Assembly: GCF_963583255.1 (NCBI RefSeq)
Contig: NC_084806.1
Coordinates: 21,184,317 to 21,248,316 of the forward strand
Direction of reading: 5' to 3'
From: Pyrus communis
Lineage: Eukaryota > Streptophyta > Magnoliopsida > Rosales > Rosaceae
Length of the DNA stretch: 64,000 bases
The number at the start of each line of letters is the position of its first letter. Within the stretch, counting starts at the first letter, position 1. Made by a program: the position numbers and the translations under genes. This document shows positions 21,893 through 34,009 of the stretch, in pieces. The notes beneath the pieces are model-generated. The model did not search any database and had not been told where the DNA came from. It saw nothing but the letters and a program-made list of their open reading frames with translations.

Positions 21893-22564
21893 TCACAAAG
21901 GTTGTTTGCGTGAAGCCCCACTACGAGGCGCAGAAGCGGAAGGCATAGAAGCGGGAGGCATAGAAGCGGGAGGCATCGGAACGGAAGCCATCGGAGCGGG
22001 AGGCATCGGAGCTAGAGCATTCCAGGCCTCAATACTTGGCCAAGCGCTGGATGACCCAGGAAAAAGGTGCCTCTGGAGATAAGACGCAAGCCTTTGACGG
22101 TCACTGTGAATTCGACCCTCAGATTCTTGCAGCTCATCAAGCTTCCTCTTCATCCCCGACGAATAGTTATTTGCAAGCACATGCAAACTTCTATTCTCGT
22201 ACTTAAGCTGCTGGATCTCTTGCTTAAGTCTTTCCACCTCTGCCATCAACGATTCCACTTGGCGGGACCGAGCAAGCAGGCGTTGGCCCATGTTGGACAC
22301 AGAACTCGCACACTGAACACTAAGTGCGAGGGACTCTTGAACGGCCAACTCATCGGACCGTCCTGACAGCAGCCTACTATCTTTTGGAGTGAGGAGGTCT
22401 TTAGCTACTATTGTAGCTGTTGTGGCGTCTTGCATCACAGAGTCTTCACCTGAAAGAGGACTGTTAGAAGATAAAAAAGAAGGGTGCCATACATTACCTT
22501 GACGGGGTGCAACCGGATCGCTGCTGAGACTCAAATCTAAGCCAAGGTTCGATGAGTTTGCCAT
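21893..22564 (-). CDS. Antisense coiled-coil ORF of X (223 aa)
   Basis: It has the same length and architecture as the V copy. Replacements are few and lie mostly outside the coiled coil: Gly in SSNLGLDLS, His in VWHPSF, Ser in SSNSPLSG, Asp in VAKDLL and Val in MASVPM. The coiled-coil core (RQVESLMAEVERLKQEIQQL) is unchanged. It stays open although the gag remnant next to it carries a stop. Confidence 0.72.
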   Translation of the reverse strand: MANSSNLGLDLSLSSDPVAPRQGNVWHPSFLSSNSPLSGEDSVMQDATTATIVAKDLLTPKDSRLLSGRSDELAVQESLALSVQCASSVSNMGQRLLARSRQVESLMAEVERLKQEIQQLKYENRSLHVLANNYSSGMKRKLDELQESEGRIHSDRQRLASYLQRHLFPGSSSAWPSIEAWNALAPMPPAPMASVPMPPASMPPASMPSASAPRSGASRKQPL

Positions 22565-22680
22565 TTTTTTCAAAAGTGTTCAAAGAGAAGGGGTGGATGG
22601 AGTTAAAATTTCACAAAGGGCCGGAGTCGAGTTTCAGGAATGGGAAATCTTCAGAGTGTGTGTGTTGGGGTGATTGATAG

Positions 22681-23009
22681 CTCTATAAAAAGGCAAGACA
22701 ACGCGTCCACCGATTCAAAGAGCCGGATTTTCCGGCGTAATTTAGGCGACGCTCCCTCGGCTTTTCAGAAAACGCGTTCAACTTTGTCAAAAGATTTCTG
22801 ACAAAGCTGAAAACACGTGGAGGCCATCATCGCATCTACACATCTTTAGCCGACAAGCGCAAAGTTCAGCGACGCTTTCTCTGCTTTTCAGAAGACGCGT
22901 GCAGCTTTGTCAAAAGGAGTCGCATCTGCACTACCACGTGTCGTTCAGAAATCGAAGGGGCGCCTGCTCAGAAATCGAAGAGGCGTATTCAAAGATCGAA
23001 GAGGCGCCA
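22681..23009 (-). promoter_or_regulatory. Probable promoter of the X antisense ORF
   Basis: The TATA-like TTTTTATAGAG lies at 22680-22690 on the minus strand. The two ACGCGT/TTTTCAGAA modules and both CACGTG boxes (near 22813 and 22934) are kept. The 22-bp GGGGCGCC-type units number three, one fewer than in V. Confidence 0.5.
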
Positions 23010-24885
23010 CTATTTCAAAGAGCCGGATTTGCGGGATCAAAACGTTTGTCGACAAGGGTAAAAAGTACCACCACTTGATATTATCTCTATATATGTCGAC
23101 CTTCGTCTTTTATGGCAGGGCAAACCTGAAGAAAATGCCCAACTCTCCCTCACCTCTGAGGGCGCACTCCCAGCAAAGCCTTTCAAAATACTCAATTCTT
23201 TCTTCTTCCCCAAAGATGATACCAGATGCCTGGAGTACATATGACCCAGGAGGAAACGGCGGATTGAAGCATGTGCTGATTCATTCACCGCTTCTTCAAA
23301 GCAAAGGTATCTCATATCATCAAGGTCAAAAGCAAATGTATCTCATATCATGCTCTTTCCCTGTCTTTTTCTTTGTCCTTGTTCTTACTTGCATGGCAAA
23401 GTAAAAGAAGCAATCAGCCGGCACTTGGAGTCAGTCTTCCGATCTGGAGCCAACTGCCTGGAATCTATTCCTGATTGCTTACCTAGCGTTGCTCTCGAGT
23501 AGTCATCTTCAACGGTTGTTACACTTCCAGAGAAGGGACCACTCCTGCAAAGATTGAACAAAGAAACAGATAACAGGAGGAAGCTCAGACCTTCGGGGGA
23601 AACCAAAAGAACCATCCTGCTGCCCAGATCAAGAGTAGCACAAAGGAAAATCAATGATGGGCGGAAACCAGTTCAAGAGTAAGCCTGTGGAGTCACTATG
23701 ATCAAAGCCTCAATGCAATTACCAAGGAGAAGATGGAATTTACACTCCATAACCAGATTTGCGTCCCTAAACTCTTCTCTTTGTTAATTACATTCTGCCA
23801 TGTTTAGTATGTTTAAATTGCTTTTTGTGTGTTTACTTATGTTTTGTGTGAATCTATGCTTAAAACATTGAGGACAATGTTTGATTTAAGTGTGGGGGGG
23901 GGGGGGGGGGTAACTAAAGTGTTTTGATGCAAATTCGTAAGGTTTTATCCACCATAACTTCTAATGTTGTTCCTTGCTGTTTTAAGGTGTTTTTAAGTTG
24001 TTTTAGAGTGTTTTAGTGTGTTTTGTTTTATAATTCGAAAATCCCATAAAAATTTGAAAAATTGTTTTGAAAAACCCAAAAAGAGTTGTTTTAAAAGTCG
24101 TTTTTGTGTGTTTGTGTCTTAGGGTACCTTCCAACACAATGATAAGGATTTGGTTTGTAATTGCATGACGGTTAGAAAGAGTTATAAACATAGAGAAAAG
24201 TTTGATTTACTCTTGGTATATGCTTGGTTATGGTTATAATGTATGACTTCACATGCAATCATAAAAGAAAAATTCGTTTTTGTAACATGCTTGAAGGAAG
24301 AAACTCAAACAAACGCTACATCCCTGTGAGACTCGAGCCATTACTTTCTTTGGAGAGTTATTTTCTGTGATTCTTTATTTTCTAAAGTTGTTGCATGATC
24401 TCATTATTCCTTGCTTGGTTGCTACTTAGAATGCAATTGTATCATGATAGAACTAAATGCTAGAACTCATGCCTATTTCATTCAAAGCATGTTATTGATT
24501 TGCATAACACATATTCAAGAAGAAGTTGTGTAGTGACCACCACCATAGCCAAATAGCCTTACTTCCCATACTTCGTATATGTTGTAAGTTTTAACCCCGT
24601 TGAGCCTTGTTTAGCCTTTATTCTTTGTTTACCCACATTTTCCTCACCTAGCCTAGTTTAGGACAATCCCCACCCTTGTTCTTAAAAGATAGTGAGCATG
24701 ACTTAATTGAATTCCTTTTGAGTTACATTATGAAAGAAAATAAGTGTGGGGGAGAGAATGTTTAAGTGTTTATGTTTTGAGATTCAAAAGAAAAAAAAAA
24801 AGAAAAGAAAAAAAAAAAAAGAGAAAAGAAAGAAAGAAAGAAAAAAGAGCTTAAAAAAAAAAATGAAAATAAGTGAAAATGAACT
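23010..24885 (+). other. Non-coding 3' interior of X, cut by X'
   Basis: It carries the exon-like block (around 23485-23550) and the PPT-like motif whose G run has grown to 17 (23894-23910). A second PPT-like motif lies at 24742-24755, followed by an A-rich tract. It ends AATGAACT at 24885. In X' the same sequence continues as GAACTCACGAGCG, so the interior is interrupted here. Confidence 0.7.
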
Positions 24886-26891
24886 TGATGCGAGATTTAT
24901 ACGCGCACAAATTAAACCCTCTTTTTGACAATTGTAGTATAAGTATAAGTAGGGATCGTTCTGGACCGGGGATTAGGAGGGATTGCAAATCTCTTGGAAA
25001 CTGACTCAAAAACGTAAAATAAAGTTTAAAACACTAAACTAGACTCAAAGAATGCAAAATTAAAGTTTAAAACACTAAGACAAACCAAAAACTCAAAATG
25101 CTTTAAAAACACAAACTAAATTGAATTCTAACTAAAATGAACATTAAAGCAAAAGGGGGATTGAGGTTTTTACGAAAATTGAAATAACGAAAACTAGACA
25201 GAATTTAAATATGAAATTTATGGATGAATGCTAGCTAAGGGGTTCATCTCCATACATGTTACACTTGCATACAAGATTGATTCTCAGTTGGTCTTTCGAT
25301 AAATTATGAAACTCAACACTCCGGGTTAATTAGGTCCGCTTAAATTAACCGTCAAGTTTTCCTTAAGTTAATGAATTGGATGGGTTAGCGCAACGCAATT
25401 CACAACATTCTCCAAAAGTCCTTTACGTGAACAGCACAATAAAGATACAATCAAAGATCATTAAGCATTATAAAAACTATAAGTGTTGACGCGGCATTCG
25501 TTACTATGATGAGCATGAAACTCGTGCCAAGAATTCATTTAACGCGATTGTTTATAAGCAACCTCCACTACTTGTGAATATAAGTTCATAACGATTAGGT
25601 GAAACTCACTTATATTCTAGCGTCATATTCATGCATGAAAATTAAGCGCGCATTCTTAATAAACATACATAAATAAGTTATCAATCAAACGGTTAAACAA
25701 ATTGAATCAACAACTTATGAAATTCCAACGAAAGTTAATCAATTCATATTGCAAATATAAACATAGTTTCGAATCACCCCCTAGCTAAAGGGGGATTAGT
25801 TCCTCATAACTTTGAAATCAAAGAAACACCTAAACATTCCAACAACTCAAACTTGAATTGTATGAACGTTTAGGCACTCTTCTCTTCCATTCCTCATACG
25901 TACAAAACAAAGAGAATTGAATTTAAACTTTGAAATCAAAGAGACACCTAAACATTCCAACAACTCAAACTTGAATTGTATGAACGTTTAGGCCCTCTTC
26001 TCTTCCTCTTTATTGTAGCATAAGGTCTAAGGATAGTTGGTTTGGGGGAATGGAAGTGTGGAATGGAGTGAGGAGTGATGGAAATGGAAAGATGGTTGGT
26101 GTTTGGATTATAAGGGAAGGGGGACTCACGGCAATGAGGGAATGGAAGTGTTTGTGGTGTGTTGTGTATGAAAATGAGATGTCCATGAATGAATGAATGC
26201 AAGGGTATTTATAGGAGTAGTGGAGGGAACATATGGCTATGTTATTTGTAGGTGAAGTAAGTGTGTGAGGTTGGTGAAGTAAGTGGAGGTTGTAGGTGAA
26301 GTAGGTGGATGTTGTAGGTGAAGTGGATGTTGTAGGTGAAGTAGGTGGATGTTGTAGGTGAAGTAGGTGGATGTTGTAGGTGAAGTGGATGTTGTAGGTG
26401 AAGTAGGTGGATGTTGTAGGTGAAGTAGGTGGATGATATGTGGTTATGATATGATAAGTGGTTAAGTGGTGATGATAAGTGATAAGTGATTAAGTGATAT
26501 GATATGTGGTGATGATAAGTGATAAGTGCATGTGGGTTAACTAATGAAGGAAATGCATGTGCAATGACAATGTGTTAGAATGGATGTGTGTTATACATGG
26601 CATGATTGGGATTAGGAAAGGTTTAAATGTCCTAAAACTAAAGAGAACAAGGTTCCAACACTTTGGCTCCAATTAGGTCTTCAATTTCGTCCAACACTTT
26701 GGCTTCAAGCATAAGCTATCCGTCCTTAGCCCAAAAGTGCTCCAAAAGTCTCCAAAATGCATCTTTTTGCTCCTTTAGCCCTTTGGACCTACAAACACAC
26801 GAAAATAGCTTAAAGTACTAAAATAACTAAAGAAACATAACGTAAATGTACGAGAACAAGCCATTTAAGTCGCATAAATATGCTACTATCA
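24886..26891 (-). repeat. 3' (left) LTR of X'
   Basis: Hairpins lie at 25829-25874 and 25947-25992, the minus-strand TATA box at 26216-26223, and an array of GTAGGTGAAGTAGGTGGATGTT units at about 26261-26430. The right end reads GCTACTATCA in place of GCTCCTATCA. Confidence 0.92.
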
Positions 26892-26906
26892 AATACCCCC
26901 ACACTT
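26892..26906 (-). promoter_or_regulatory. Terminal polypurine tract of X'
   Basis: The minus strand reads AAGTGTGGGGGTATT directly before the 3' LTR. Confidence 0.85.
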
Positions 26907-29500
26907 AGTTTTTGCTAGTCCTCGAGCAAAACAGAAAAACAAAACAAAAAGAACAAAACACAACCTACACCTTCCAACAATCGTATCAGGGACTTCCAAT
27001 GCACATGACAAGTTAAAAATCATTATTCTCACAGATTTGAGCCATCTTTACACTTAAGTACATTCTTAATCATAGTCACCACATACTAGTTCACAATTAA
27101 GCATTTAAAACCATGTTTTGAATGTAGTAACATGCCTTAGAGAATTCCCTCAATTTCTTACTAGATGTACTCTCGTTTTTCACACAGATTTTCTGACTAC
27201 ACACCCTACACTAGGTATATGTGAGAAGATTGATGTAAACATGTAGACGAACACTCACATATGTTATAATAAGGAAAGCATTTTCTGGAGTTAATAAGCA
27301 TGTTTAGATATGATCTCATGAATGGAATGCTACTACTTATACGCGAGAACCAGTGACACCATAAGCTCATACCAAGTTCAAACTCCACAATTGAAATACA
27401 TAACACTCAATATAGAAGTCAAGGGTTGTAACGGGGCTTGGGGTAATTGGCTAAAAATGAAAGGTAAGGATAACAAACGTTCTTCAAGCAATAGTGAGCA
27501 AAGTATTGAATTAGGCACTTAGAATTTCCTTTAGAATGCAGAAGTCAACTTTGATCACCCAAGGGGGAATTACACAGAACTTAGGGCCATATTCATCTTT
27601 TTTGGACCCTTTCTTCAACCATCAACGCTCGTGAGTTCATTTTCACTTATTTTCATTTTTTTTTTTTAAGCTCTTTTTTCTTTCTTTCTTTTCTCTTTTT
27701 TTTTTTTTCTTTTCTTTTTCTTTTCTTTTGAATCTCAAAACATAAACACTTAAACATTCTCTCCCCCACACTTATTTTCTTTCATAATGTAACTCAAAAG
27801 GAATTCAATTAAGTCATGCTCACTATCTTTTAAGAACAAGGGTGGGGATTGTCCTAAACTAGGCTAGGTGAGGAAAATGTGGGTAAACAAAGAATAAAGG
27901 CTAAACAAGGCTCAACGGGGTTAAAACTTACAACATATACGAAGTATGGGAAGTAAGGCTATTTGGCTATGGTGGTGGTCACTACACAACTTCTTCTTGA
28001 ATATGTGTTATGCAAATCAATAACATGCTTTGAATGAAATGGGCATGAGTTCTAGCATTTAGTTCTGTCATGATACAATTGCATTCTAAGTAGCAACCAA
28101 GCAAGGAATAATGAGATCATGCAACAACTTTAGAAAATAAAGAATCACAGAAAATAACTCTCCAAAGAAAGTAATGGCTCGAGTCTCACAGGGATGTAGC
28201 GTTTGTTTGAGTTTCTTCCTTCAAGCATGTTACAAAAACGAATTTTTCTTTTATGATTGCATGTGAAGTCATACATTATAACCATAACCAAGCATATACC
28301 AAGAGTAAATCAAACTTTTCTCTATGTTTATAACTCTTTCTAACCGTCATGCAATTATAAACCAAATCCTTATCATTGTGTTGGAAGGTACCCTAAGACA
28401 CAAACACACAAAAACGACTTTTAAAACAACTCTTTTTGGGTTTTTCAAAACAATTTTTCAATTTTTTATGGGATTTTCGAATTATAAAACAAAACACACT
28501 AAAACACTCTAAAGCAACTTAAAAACACCTTAAAACAGCAAGGAACAACATTAGAAGTTATGGTGGATAAAACCCTACGAATTTGCATCAAAACACTTTA
28601 GTTACCCCCCCCCCCACACTTAAATCAAACATTGTCCTCAATGTTTTAAGCATAGATTCACACAAAACATAAGTAAACACACAAAAAGCAACTAAACATT
28701 TTAAACATGGCATAATGTAATTAACAAAGAGAAGAGTTTAGGGACGCAAATCTGGTTATGGAGTGTAAATTCCCTCTTCTCCTTGGTGATTGCATTGAGG
28801 CTTTGATCTTTGTGATTCCACATGCTTACTCTTGAACTGGTTTCTGCCCATCGTTGATTTTCCTTTGTGCTACTTCTTGAACTGGGCAGCAGGATGGTTC
28901 TTTTGGTTTCCCCCGAAGGTCTGAGCTTCCTCCTGTTATCTGTTTCTTTGTTCAATCTTTGCAGGAGTGGTCCCTTCTCTGGAAGTGTAACAACCGTTGA
29001 AGATGACTACTCGAGAGCAACGTTAGGTAAGCAATCAGGAATAGATTCCAGGCAGTTGGCTCCAGATCGGAAGACTGACTCCAAGTGCCGGCTGATTGCT
29101 TCTTTTACTTTGCCATGCAAGTAAGAACAAGGACAAAGAAAAAGACAGGGAAAGAGCATGATATGAGATACTTTTGCTTTTGACCTTGATGATATGAGAT
29201 ACCTTTGCTTTGAAGAAGCGGTGAATGAATCAGCACATGCTTCAATCCGCCGTTTCCTCCTGGGTCATATGTACTCCAGGCATCTGGTATCATCTTTGGG
29301 GAAGAAGAAAGAATTGAGTATTTTGAAAGGCTTTGCTGGGAGTGCGCCCTCAGAGGTGAGGGAGAGTTGGGCATTTTCTTCAGGTTTGCCCTGCCATAAA
29401 AGACGAAGGTCGACATATATAGAGATAATATCAAGTGGTGGTACTTTTTACCCTTGTCGACAAACGTTTTGATCCCGCAAATCCGGTTCTTTGAAATAGT
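26907..29500 (-). other. Non-coding 3' interior of X'
   Basis: No gene is seen. The block order matches V. The PPT-like motifs are inverted at about 27770 and 28615 (an 11-base C run on the plus strand). An exon-like segment preceded by TTTGCAG lies near 28960-29025 on the plus strand. The TATA-like CATATATAGAGATAATATC lies at 29412-29430. Confidence 0.65.
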
Positions 29501-29850
29501 GGCGCCTCTTCGATCTTTGAATACGCCTCTTCGATTTCTGAGCAGGCGCCCCTTCGATTTCTGAAAGATGCCCCTTCGCTTTCTGAACGACACGTGGTAG
29601 TGCAGATGCGGCTCCTTTTGACAAAGCTGCACGCGTCTTCTGAAAAGCAGAGAAAGCGTCGCCGAACTTTGCGCTTGTCGGCTAAAGATGTGTAGATGCG
29701 ATGATGGCCTCGACGTGTTTTCAGCTTTGTCAGAAATCTTTTGACAAAGTTGAACGCGTTTTCTTGAAAAGCCGAGGGGGCGTCGCCTAAATTACGCCGG
29801 AAAATCCGGCTCTTTGAATCGGTGGACGCGTCGTCTTGGCTTTTTATAGA
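29501..29850 (+). promoter_or_regulatory. Probable promoter of the X' antisense ORF
   Basis: The tandem GGCGCC/CTTCGATTTCTGA units come first, then the CACGTG box in ACACGTGGTAG, then two ACGCGT modules. A TATA-like TTTTTATAGAG lies at 29841-29851, about 120 bases before the ATG. The second box reads CGACGTGTT here, so one CACGTG has been lost. Confidence 0.5.
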
Positions 29851-29968
29851 GCTATCAATCACCCCAACACACACACTCTGAAGATTTCCCATTCCTGAAA
29901 CTCGACTCCGGCCCTTTGTGAAATTTTAACTCCATCCACCCCTTCCCTTTGAACATCGTTGAAAAAAA

Positions 29969-30640
29969 ATGGCAAACTCATCGAACCTTAGCTTAGATTT
30001 GAGTCTCAGCAGCGATCCGGTTGCGCCCCGTCAAGGTAATGTATGGCGCCCTTCTTTTTTATCTTCTAACGGTCCTCTTTCAGGTGAAGACTCTGTGATG
30101 CAGGACGCCACAACAGCTACAATAGTAGCTAAAAACCTCCTCACTCCAAAAGATAGTAGGCTGCTGTCAGGACGGTCCGATGAGTTGGCCGTTCAAGAGT
30201 CCCTCGCACTTAGTGTTCAGTGTGCGAGTTCTGTGTCCAACATGGGCCAACGCCTGCTTGTCCGCTCCCGTCAGGTGGAATCATTGATGGCAGAGGTGGA
30301 AAGTCTTAAGCAGGAGATCAAACTGCTTAAGCATGAGAATAGAAGTTTGCACGTGCTTGCCAACAACTATTCGACGGGCATGAAGAGGAAGCTTGATGAG
30401 CTGCAAGAATCTGAGGGTCAAATTCACAGTGACCGTCAAAGGCTTGCGTCTTATCTCCAGAGGCACCTTTTTCCTGGGTCATCCAGCGCTTGGCCAAGTA
30501 TTGAGGCCTGGAATGCTCTAGCTCCGATGCCACCCGCTCCGATGGCTTCCGCTCCGATGCCTCCCGCTTCTATGCCTCCTGCTTCTATGCCTTCCGCTTC
30601 TGCGCCTCGTAGTGAGGCTTCACGCAAACAACCTTTGTGA
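29969..30640 (+). CDS. Antisense coiled-coil ORF of X' (223 aa)
   Basis: It starts with ATG in GAAAAAAAATGGCAAAC. In the coiled coil it has the SLKQEIKLLKHENRSLHVL variant shared with W, and STGM for SSGM, while the outer parts follow V. This mosaic suggests recombination between subfamilies. LLVRSRQ replaces LLARSRQ, GQIHSD replaces GRIHSD, and the tail reads PRSEASRKQPL. There are no stops or frameshifts. Confidence 0.72.
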   Translation: MANSSNLSLDLSLSSDPVAPRQGNVWRPSFLSSNGPLSGEDSVMQDATTATIVAKNLLTPKDSRLLSGRSDELAVQESLALSVQCASSVSNMGQRLLVRSRQVESLMAEVESLKQEIKLLKHENRSLHVLANNYSTGMKRKLDELQESEGQIHSDRQRLASYLQRHLFPGSSSAWPSIEAWNALAPMPPAPMASAPMPPASMPPASMPSASAPRSEASRKQPL

Positions 30641-30729
30641 AGCTCCACCTTTCTCCATGTTTAGTATCTTTCTTTCTCTCTTTTTTTTTTTTTTTTATTT
30701 TTTATTTTTTATTATTAACATAAATAAAA

Positions 30730-31815
30730 TCAAACGGCATGGAATTGGTCCTTGAATGGAAGGTGATACTTGAAGTGAACCGGCAATGGTTTGAATTCTA
30801 GTGTAGGTGCCTGATTCATAAAAAACAGCAAGTTAGTATAAAATGTAAAGGAATTTGAAAAAAACTTACTTGTTTTGTCCGACAAGAACTCAATGACAAA
30901 CACCACTCCTTTGAAAGTTTCAGGGATATTGGACTTGGCCAGATTGCAAGTGATGGTTATGACTCGTCCAATGTCATCAAATTTAACTTCTTTGGATTTT
31001 GTGGTTTCAAGAACGTCCTCTTTGATGAATTCATGACATTCCCTACTTGTCACCTTTGAAAGGGCTTCCAAGATGTCTTTTTCACCTTCTTCTTCCTTGG
31101 AAGTCATGAATCTGCAAGGAATAGGGATACTTGTTAGAACGGGGTTAAAAATAATGAAATTTGGAACAACCATACCTGTATTAGATGGCATAGGAGCAAT
31201 AGGTGCCTCCGGTAAAGGTGTTTCCACCCTTTCCGTGGGTTGGGTGTATTCCTCTTCCTTGTGATTTGATTTTGATGGTTGAGGGTCCGTTCCAACCTCC
31301 TTGTCACTTCTCAACATGATAGCATTGGTGTTTTCAAATTCTCCCTTCTGATTTGCAATGGTTGAACTAGGGAGTTCGCCTTGGTCTCGAAACTGTCCTA
31401 CGAACTCCGCGATCTGCCCAATTTGCTTATCCAAGTGGTCCAACCTTTGTGGTGGCTGCATAGGCGTTGAATAGAACTCCTCATATGGCTGCCAATATCC
31501 TTCTTGTTGAGCCTCATTGTCTTGATTTTGTGAGCCCTGCACCAAACAAATTAATTCATTAAGCTTTTGATTATAATCTATTGACGAACTTGAGTTTGGT
31601 TGGGCATATTGAATATGAGGTTGTGGTGGCTGCCAATATCCTCCTTGTTGAGCATTTTGAGGTTCCCACCACATAGAGTTTGAATGATCACTCCAATCCG
31701 AATTGTAAGTATTGGAAAACACGTTATTCCTTGATTGAAGATTAGATATATCAACTCTTTGCATTTGGGACCTTTCCATGAGCTGTGACAAAAGAGAAGC
31801 GTTATCAAGTGCCAT
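30730..31815 (-). CDS. Gag-remnant ORF of X' (361 aa)
   Basis: An intact counterpart of the X copy. I take the start at the MALDNASLL methionine (31815) because Y, X and T share it, although the frame stays open upstream into the primer-binding region. Motifs in order: NSMWWEPQNAQQGGYWQPPQ, a second YWQPYEEFYSTPMQPPQ, GQIAEFVGQFRDQGELPSS, IMLRSDKEVGTDPQPSK, and a C-terminal PTLEFKPLPVHFKYH. There is no zinc knuckle or catalytic motif. It may be a structural decoy, a leftover, or only RNA with packaging function. Confidence 0.62.
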   Translation of the reverse strand: MALDNASLLSQLMERSQMQRVDISNLQSRNNVFSNTYNSDWSDHSNSMWWEPQNAQQGGYWQPPQPHIQYAQPNSSSSIDYNQKLNELICLVQGSQNQDNEAQQEGYWQPYEEFYSTPMQPPQRLDHLDKQIGQIAEFVGQFRDQGELPSSTIANQKGEFENTNAIMLRSDKEVGTDPQPSKSNHKEEEYTQPTERVETPLPEAPIAPMPSNTGMVVPNFIIFNPVLTSIPIPCRFMTSKEEEGEKDILEALSKVTSRECHEFIKEDVLETTKSKEVKFDDIGRVITITCNLAKSNIPETFKGVVFVIEFLSDKTSKFFSNSFTFYTNLLFFMNQAPTLEFKPLPVHFKYHLPFKDQFHAV

Positions 31816-31904
31816 GTTGTTCTTAACAAACAAAACACAAATAAAAACTAAATCTAAAAGACAATACAGAAACAAACAATCCAAGGGATTAGCAAATTTT
31901 CTAA

Positions 31905-31922
31905 TCCCCGGCAACGGCGCCA
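31905..31922 (-). promoter_or_regulatory. Primer binding site for tRNA-Asp (X')
   Basis: A perfect 18-base match on the minus strand, five bases inside the right LTR. Confidence 0.9.
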
Positions 31923-31927
31923 AAATT

Positions 31928-34009
31928 TGATGCGAGATTTATACGCGCACAAATTAAACCCTCTTTTTTGACAATTGTAGTATAAGTATAAGTAGGGATC
32001 GTTCTGGACCGGGGATTAGGAGGGATTGCAAATCTCTTGGAAACTGACTCAAAAACGTAAAATAAAGTTTAAAACACTAAACTAGACTCAAAGAATGCAA
32101 AATTAAAGTTTAAAACACTAAGACAAACCAAAAACTCAAAATGCTTTAAAAACACAAACTAAATTGAATTCTAACTAAAATGAACATTAAAGCAAAAGGG
32201 GGATTGAGGTTTTTACGAAAATTGAAATAACGAAAACTAGACAGAATTTAAATATGAAATTTATGGATGAATGCTAGCTAAGGGGTTCATCTCCATACAT
32301 GTTACACTTGCATACAAGATTGATTCTCAGTTGGTCTTTCGATAAATTATGAAACTCAACACTCCGGGTTAATTAGGTCCGCTTAAATTAACCGTCAAGT
32401 TTTCCTTAAGTTAATGAATTGGATGGGTTAGCGCAACGCAATTCACAACATTCTCCAAAAGTCCTTTACGTGAACAGCACAATAAAGATACAATCAAAGA
32501 TCATTAAGCATTATAAAAACTATAAGTGTTGACGCGGCATTCGTTACTATGATGAGCATGAAACTCGTGCCAAGAATTCATTTAACGCGATTGTTTATAA
32601 GCAACCTCCACTACTTGTGAATATAAGTTCATAACGATTAGGTGAAACTCACTTATATTCTAGCGTCATATTCATGCATGAAAATTAAGCGCGCATTCTT
32701 AATAAACATACATAAATAAGTTATCAATCAAACGGTTAAACAAATTGAATCAACAACTTATGAAATTCCAACGAAAGTTAATCAATTCATATTGCAAATA
32801 TAAACATAGTTTCGAATCACCCCCTAGCTAAAGGGGGATTAGTTCCTCATAACTTTGAAATCAAAGAAACACCTAAACATTCCAACAACTCAAACTTGAA
32901 TTGTATGAACGTTTAGGCACTCTTCTCTTCCATTCCTCATACGTACAAAACAAAGAGAATTGAATTTAAACTTTGAAATCAAAGAGACACCTAAACATTC
33001 CAACAACTCAAACTTGAATTGTATGAACGTTTAGGCCCTCTTCTCTTCCTCTTTATTGTAGCATAAGGTCTAAGGATAGTTGGTTTGGGGGAATGGAAGT
33101 GTGGAATGGAGTGAGGAGTGATGGAAATGGAAAGATGGTTGGTGTTTGGATTATAAGGGAAGGGGGACTCACGGCAATGAGGGAATGGAAGTGTTTGTGG
33201 TGTGTTGTGTATGAAAATGAGATGTCCATGAATGAATGAATGCAAGGGTATTTATAGGAGTAGTGGAGGGAACATATGGTTATGTTATTTGTAGGTGAAG
33301 TAAGTGTGTGAGGTTGGTGAAGTAAGTGGAGGTTGTAGGTGAAGTAGGTGGATGTTGTAGGTGAAGTAGGTGGATGTTGTAGGTGAAGTGGATGTTGTAG
33401 GTGAAGTAGGTGGATGTTGTAGGTGAAGTAGGTGGATGTTGTAGGTGAAGTGGATGTTGTAGGTGAAGTAGGTGGATGTTGTAGGTGAAGTAGGTGGATG
33501 TTGTAGGTGAAGTAGGTGGATGATATGTTAAGTGATAAGTGATAAGTGATATGATATGTGGTTATGATATGATAAGTGGTTAAGTGGTGATGATAAGTGA
33601 TAAGTGATTAAGTGATATGATATGTGGTGATGATAAGTGATAAGTGCATGTGGGTTAACTAATGAAGGAAATGCATGTGCAATGACAATGTGTTAGAATG
33701 GATGTGTGTTATGCATGGCATGATTGGGATTAGGAAAGGTTTAAATGTCCTAAAACTAAAGAGAACAAGGTTCCAACACTTTGGCTCGAATTAGGTCTTC
33801 AATTTCGTCCAACACTTTGGCTTCAAGCATAAGCTATCCGTCCTTAGCCCAAAAGTGCTCCAAAAGTCTCCAAAATGCATCTTTTTGCTCCTTTAGCCCT
33901 TTGGACCTACAAACACACGAAAATAGCTTAAAGTACTAAAATAACTAAAGAAACATAACGTAAATGTACGAGAACAAGCCATTTAAGTCGCATAAATATG
34001 CTCCTATCA
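31928..34009 (-). repeat. 5' (right) LTR of X'
   Basis: Hairpins lie at 32872-32917 and 32990-33035 and TATTTATA at 33249-33256. The GTAGGTGAAGTAGGTGGATG array (33290-33520) is longer than in the left LTR. On the minus strand its first 600 bases or so are nearly identical to the 3' LTR of X, after which the two diverge, so it is a recombinant LTR type. Confidence 0.92.

Larger units (their letters stand above)
24886..34009 (-). mobile_element. Element X', complete minus-strand copy with non-matching flanks (9124 bp)
   Basis: The left LTR 24886-26891 (2006 bp) and right LTR 31928-34009 (2082 bp) are nearly identical apart from tandem-array units, and the interior is 26892-31927. The flanks differ: GAACT on the left (24881-24885) but CTCCT on the right (34010-34014). 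CTCCT is the complement of the X target duplication. X' therefore looks like an insertion into the X interior whose right side was later rearranged. Confidence 0.88.

Noticed and set aside
22907..23404. ORFs of 100-270 codons in the promoter and exon-like blocks (also 29105-29632, 46820-47419, 55973-56779)
   Set aside because: They run through tandem promoter modules in the sense orientation, their length and start differ from copy to copy, and no shared protein pattern is kept.
24746..24928. Lys-rich ORFs over A-rich tracts (also 16268-16462)
   Set aside because: They are translations of simple AAG/AAA sequence next to a PPT-like motif and vary in length between copies.
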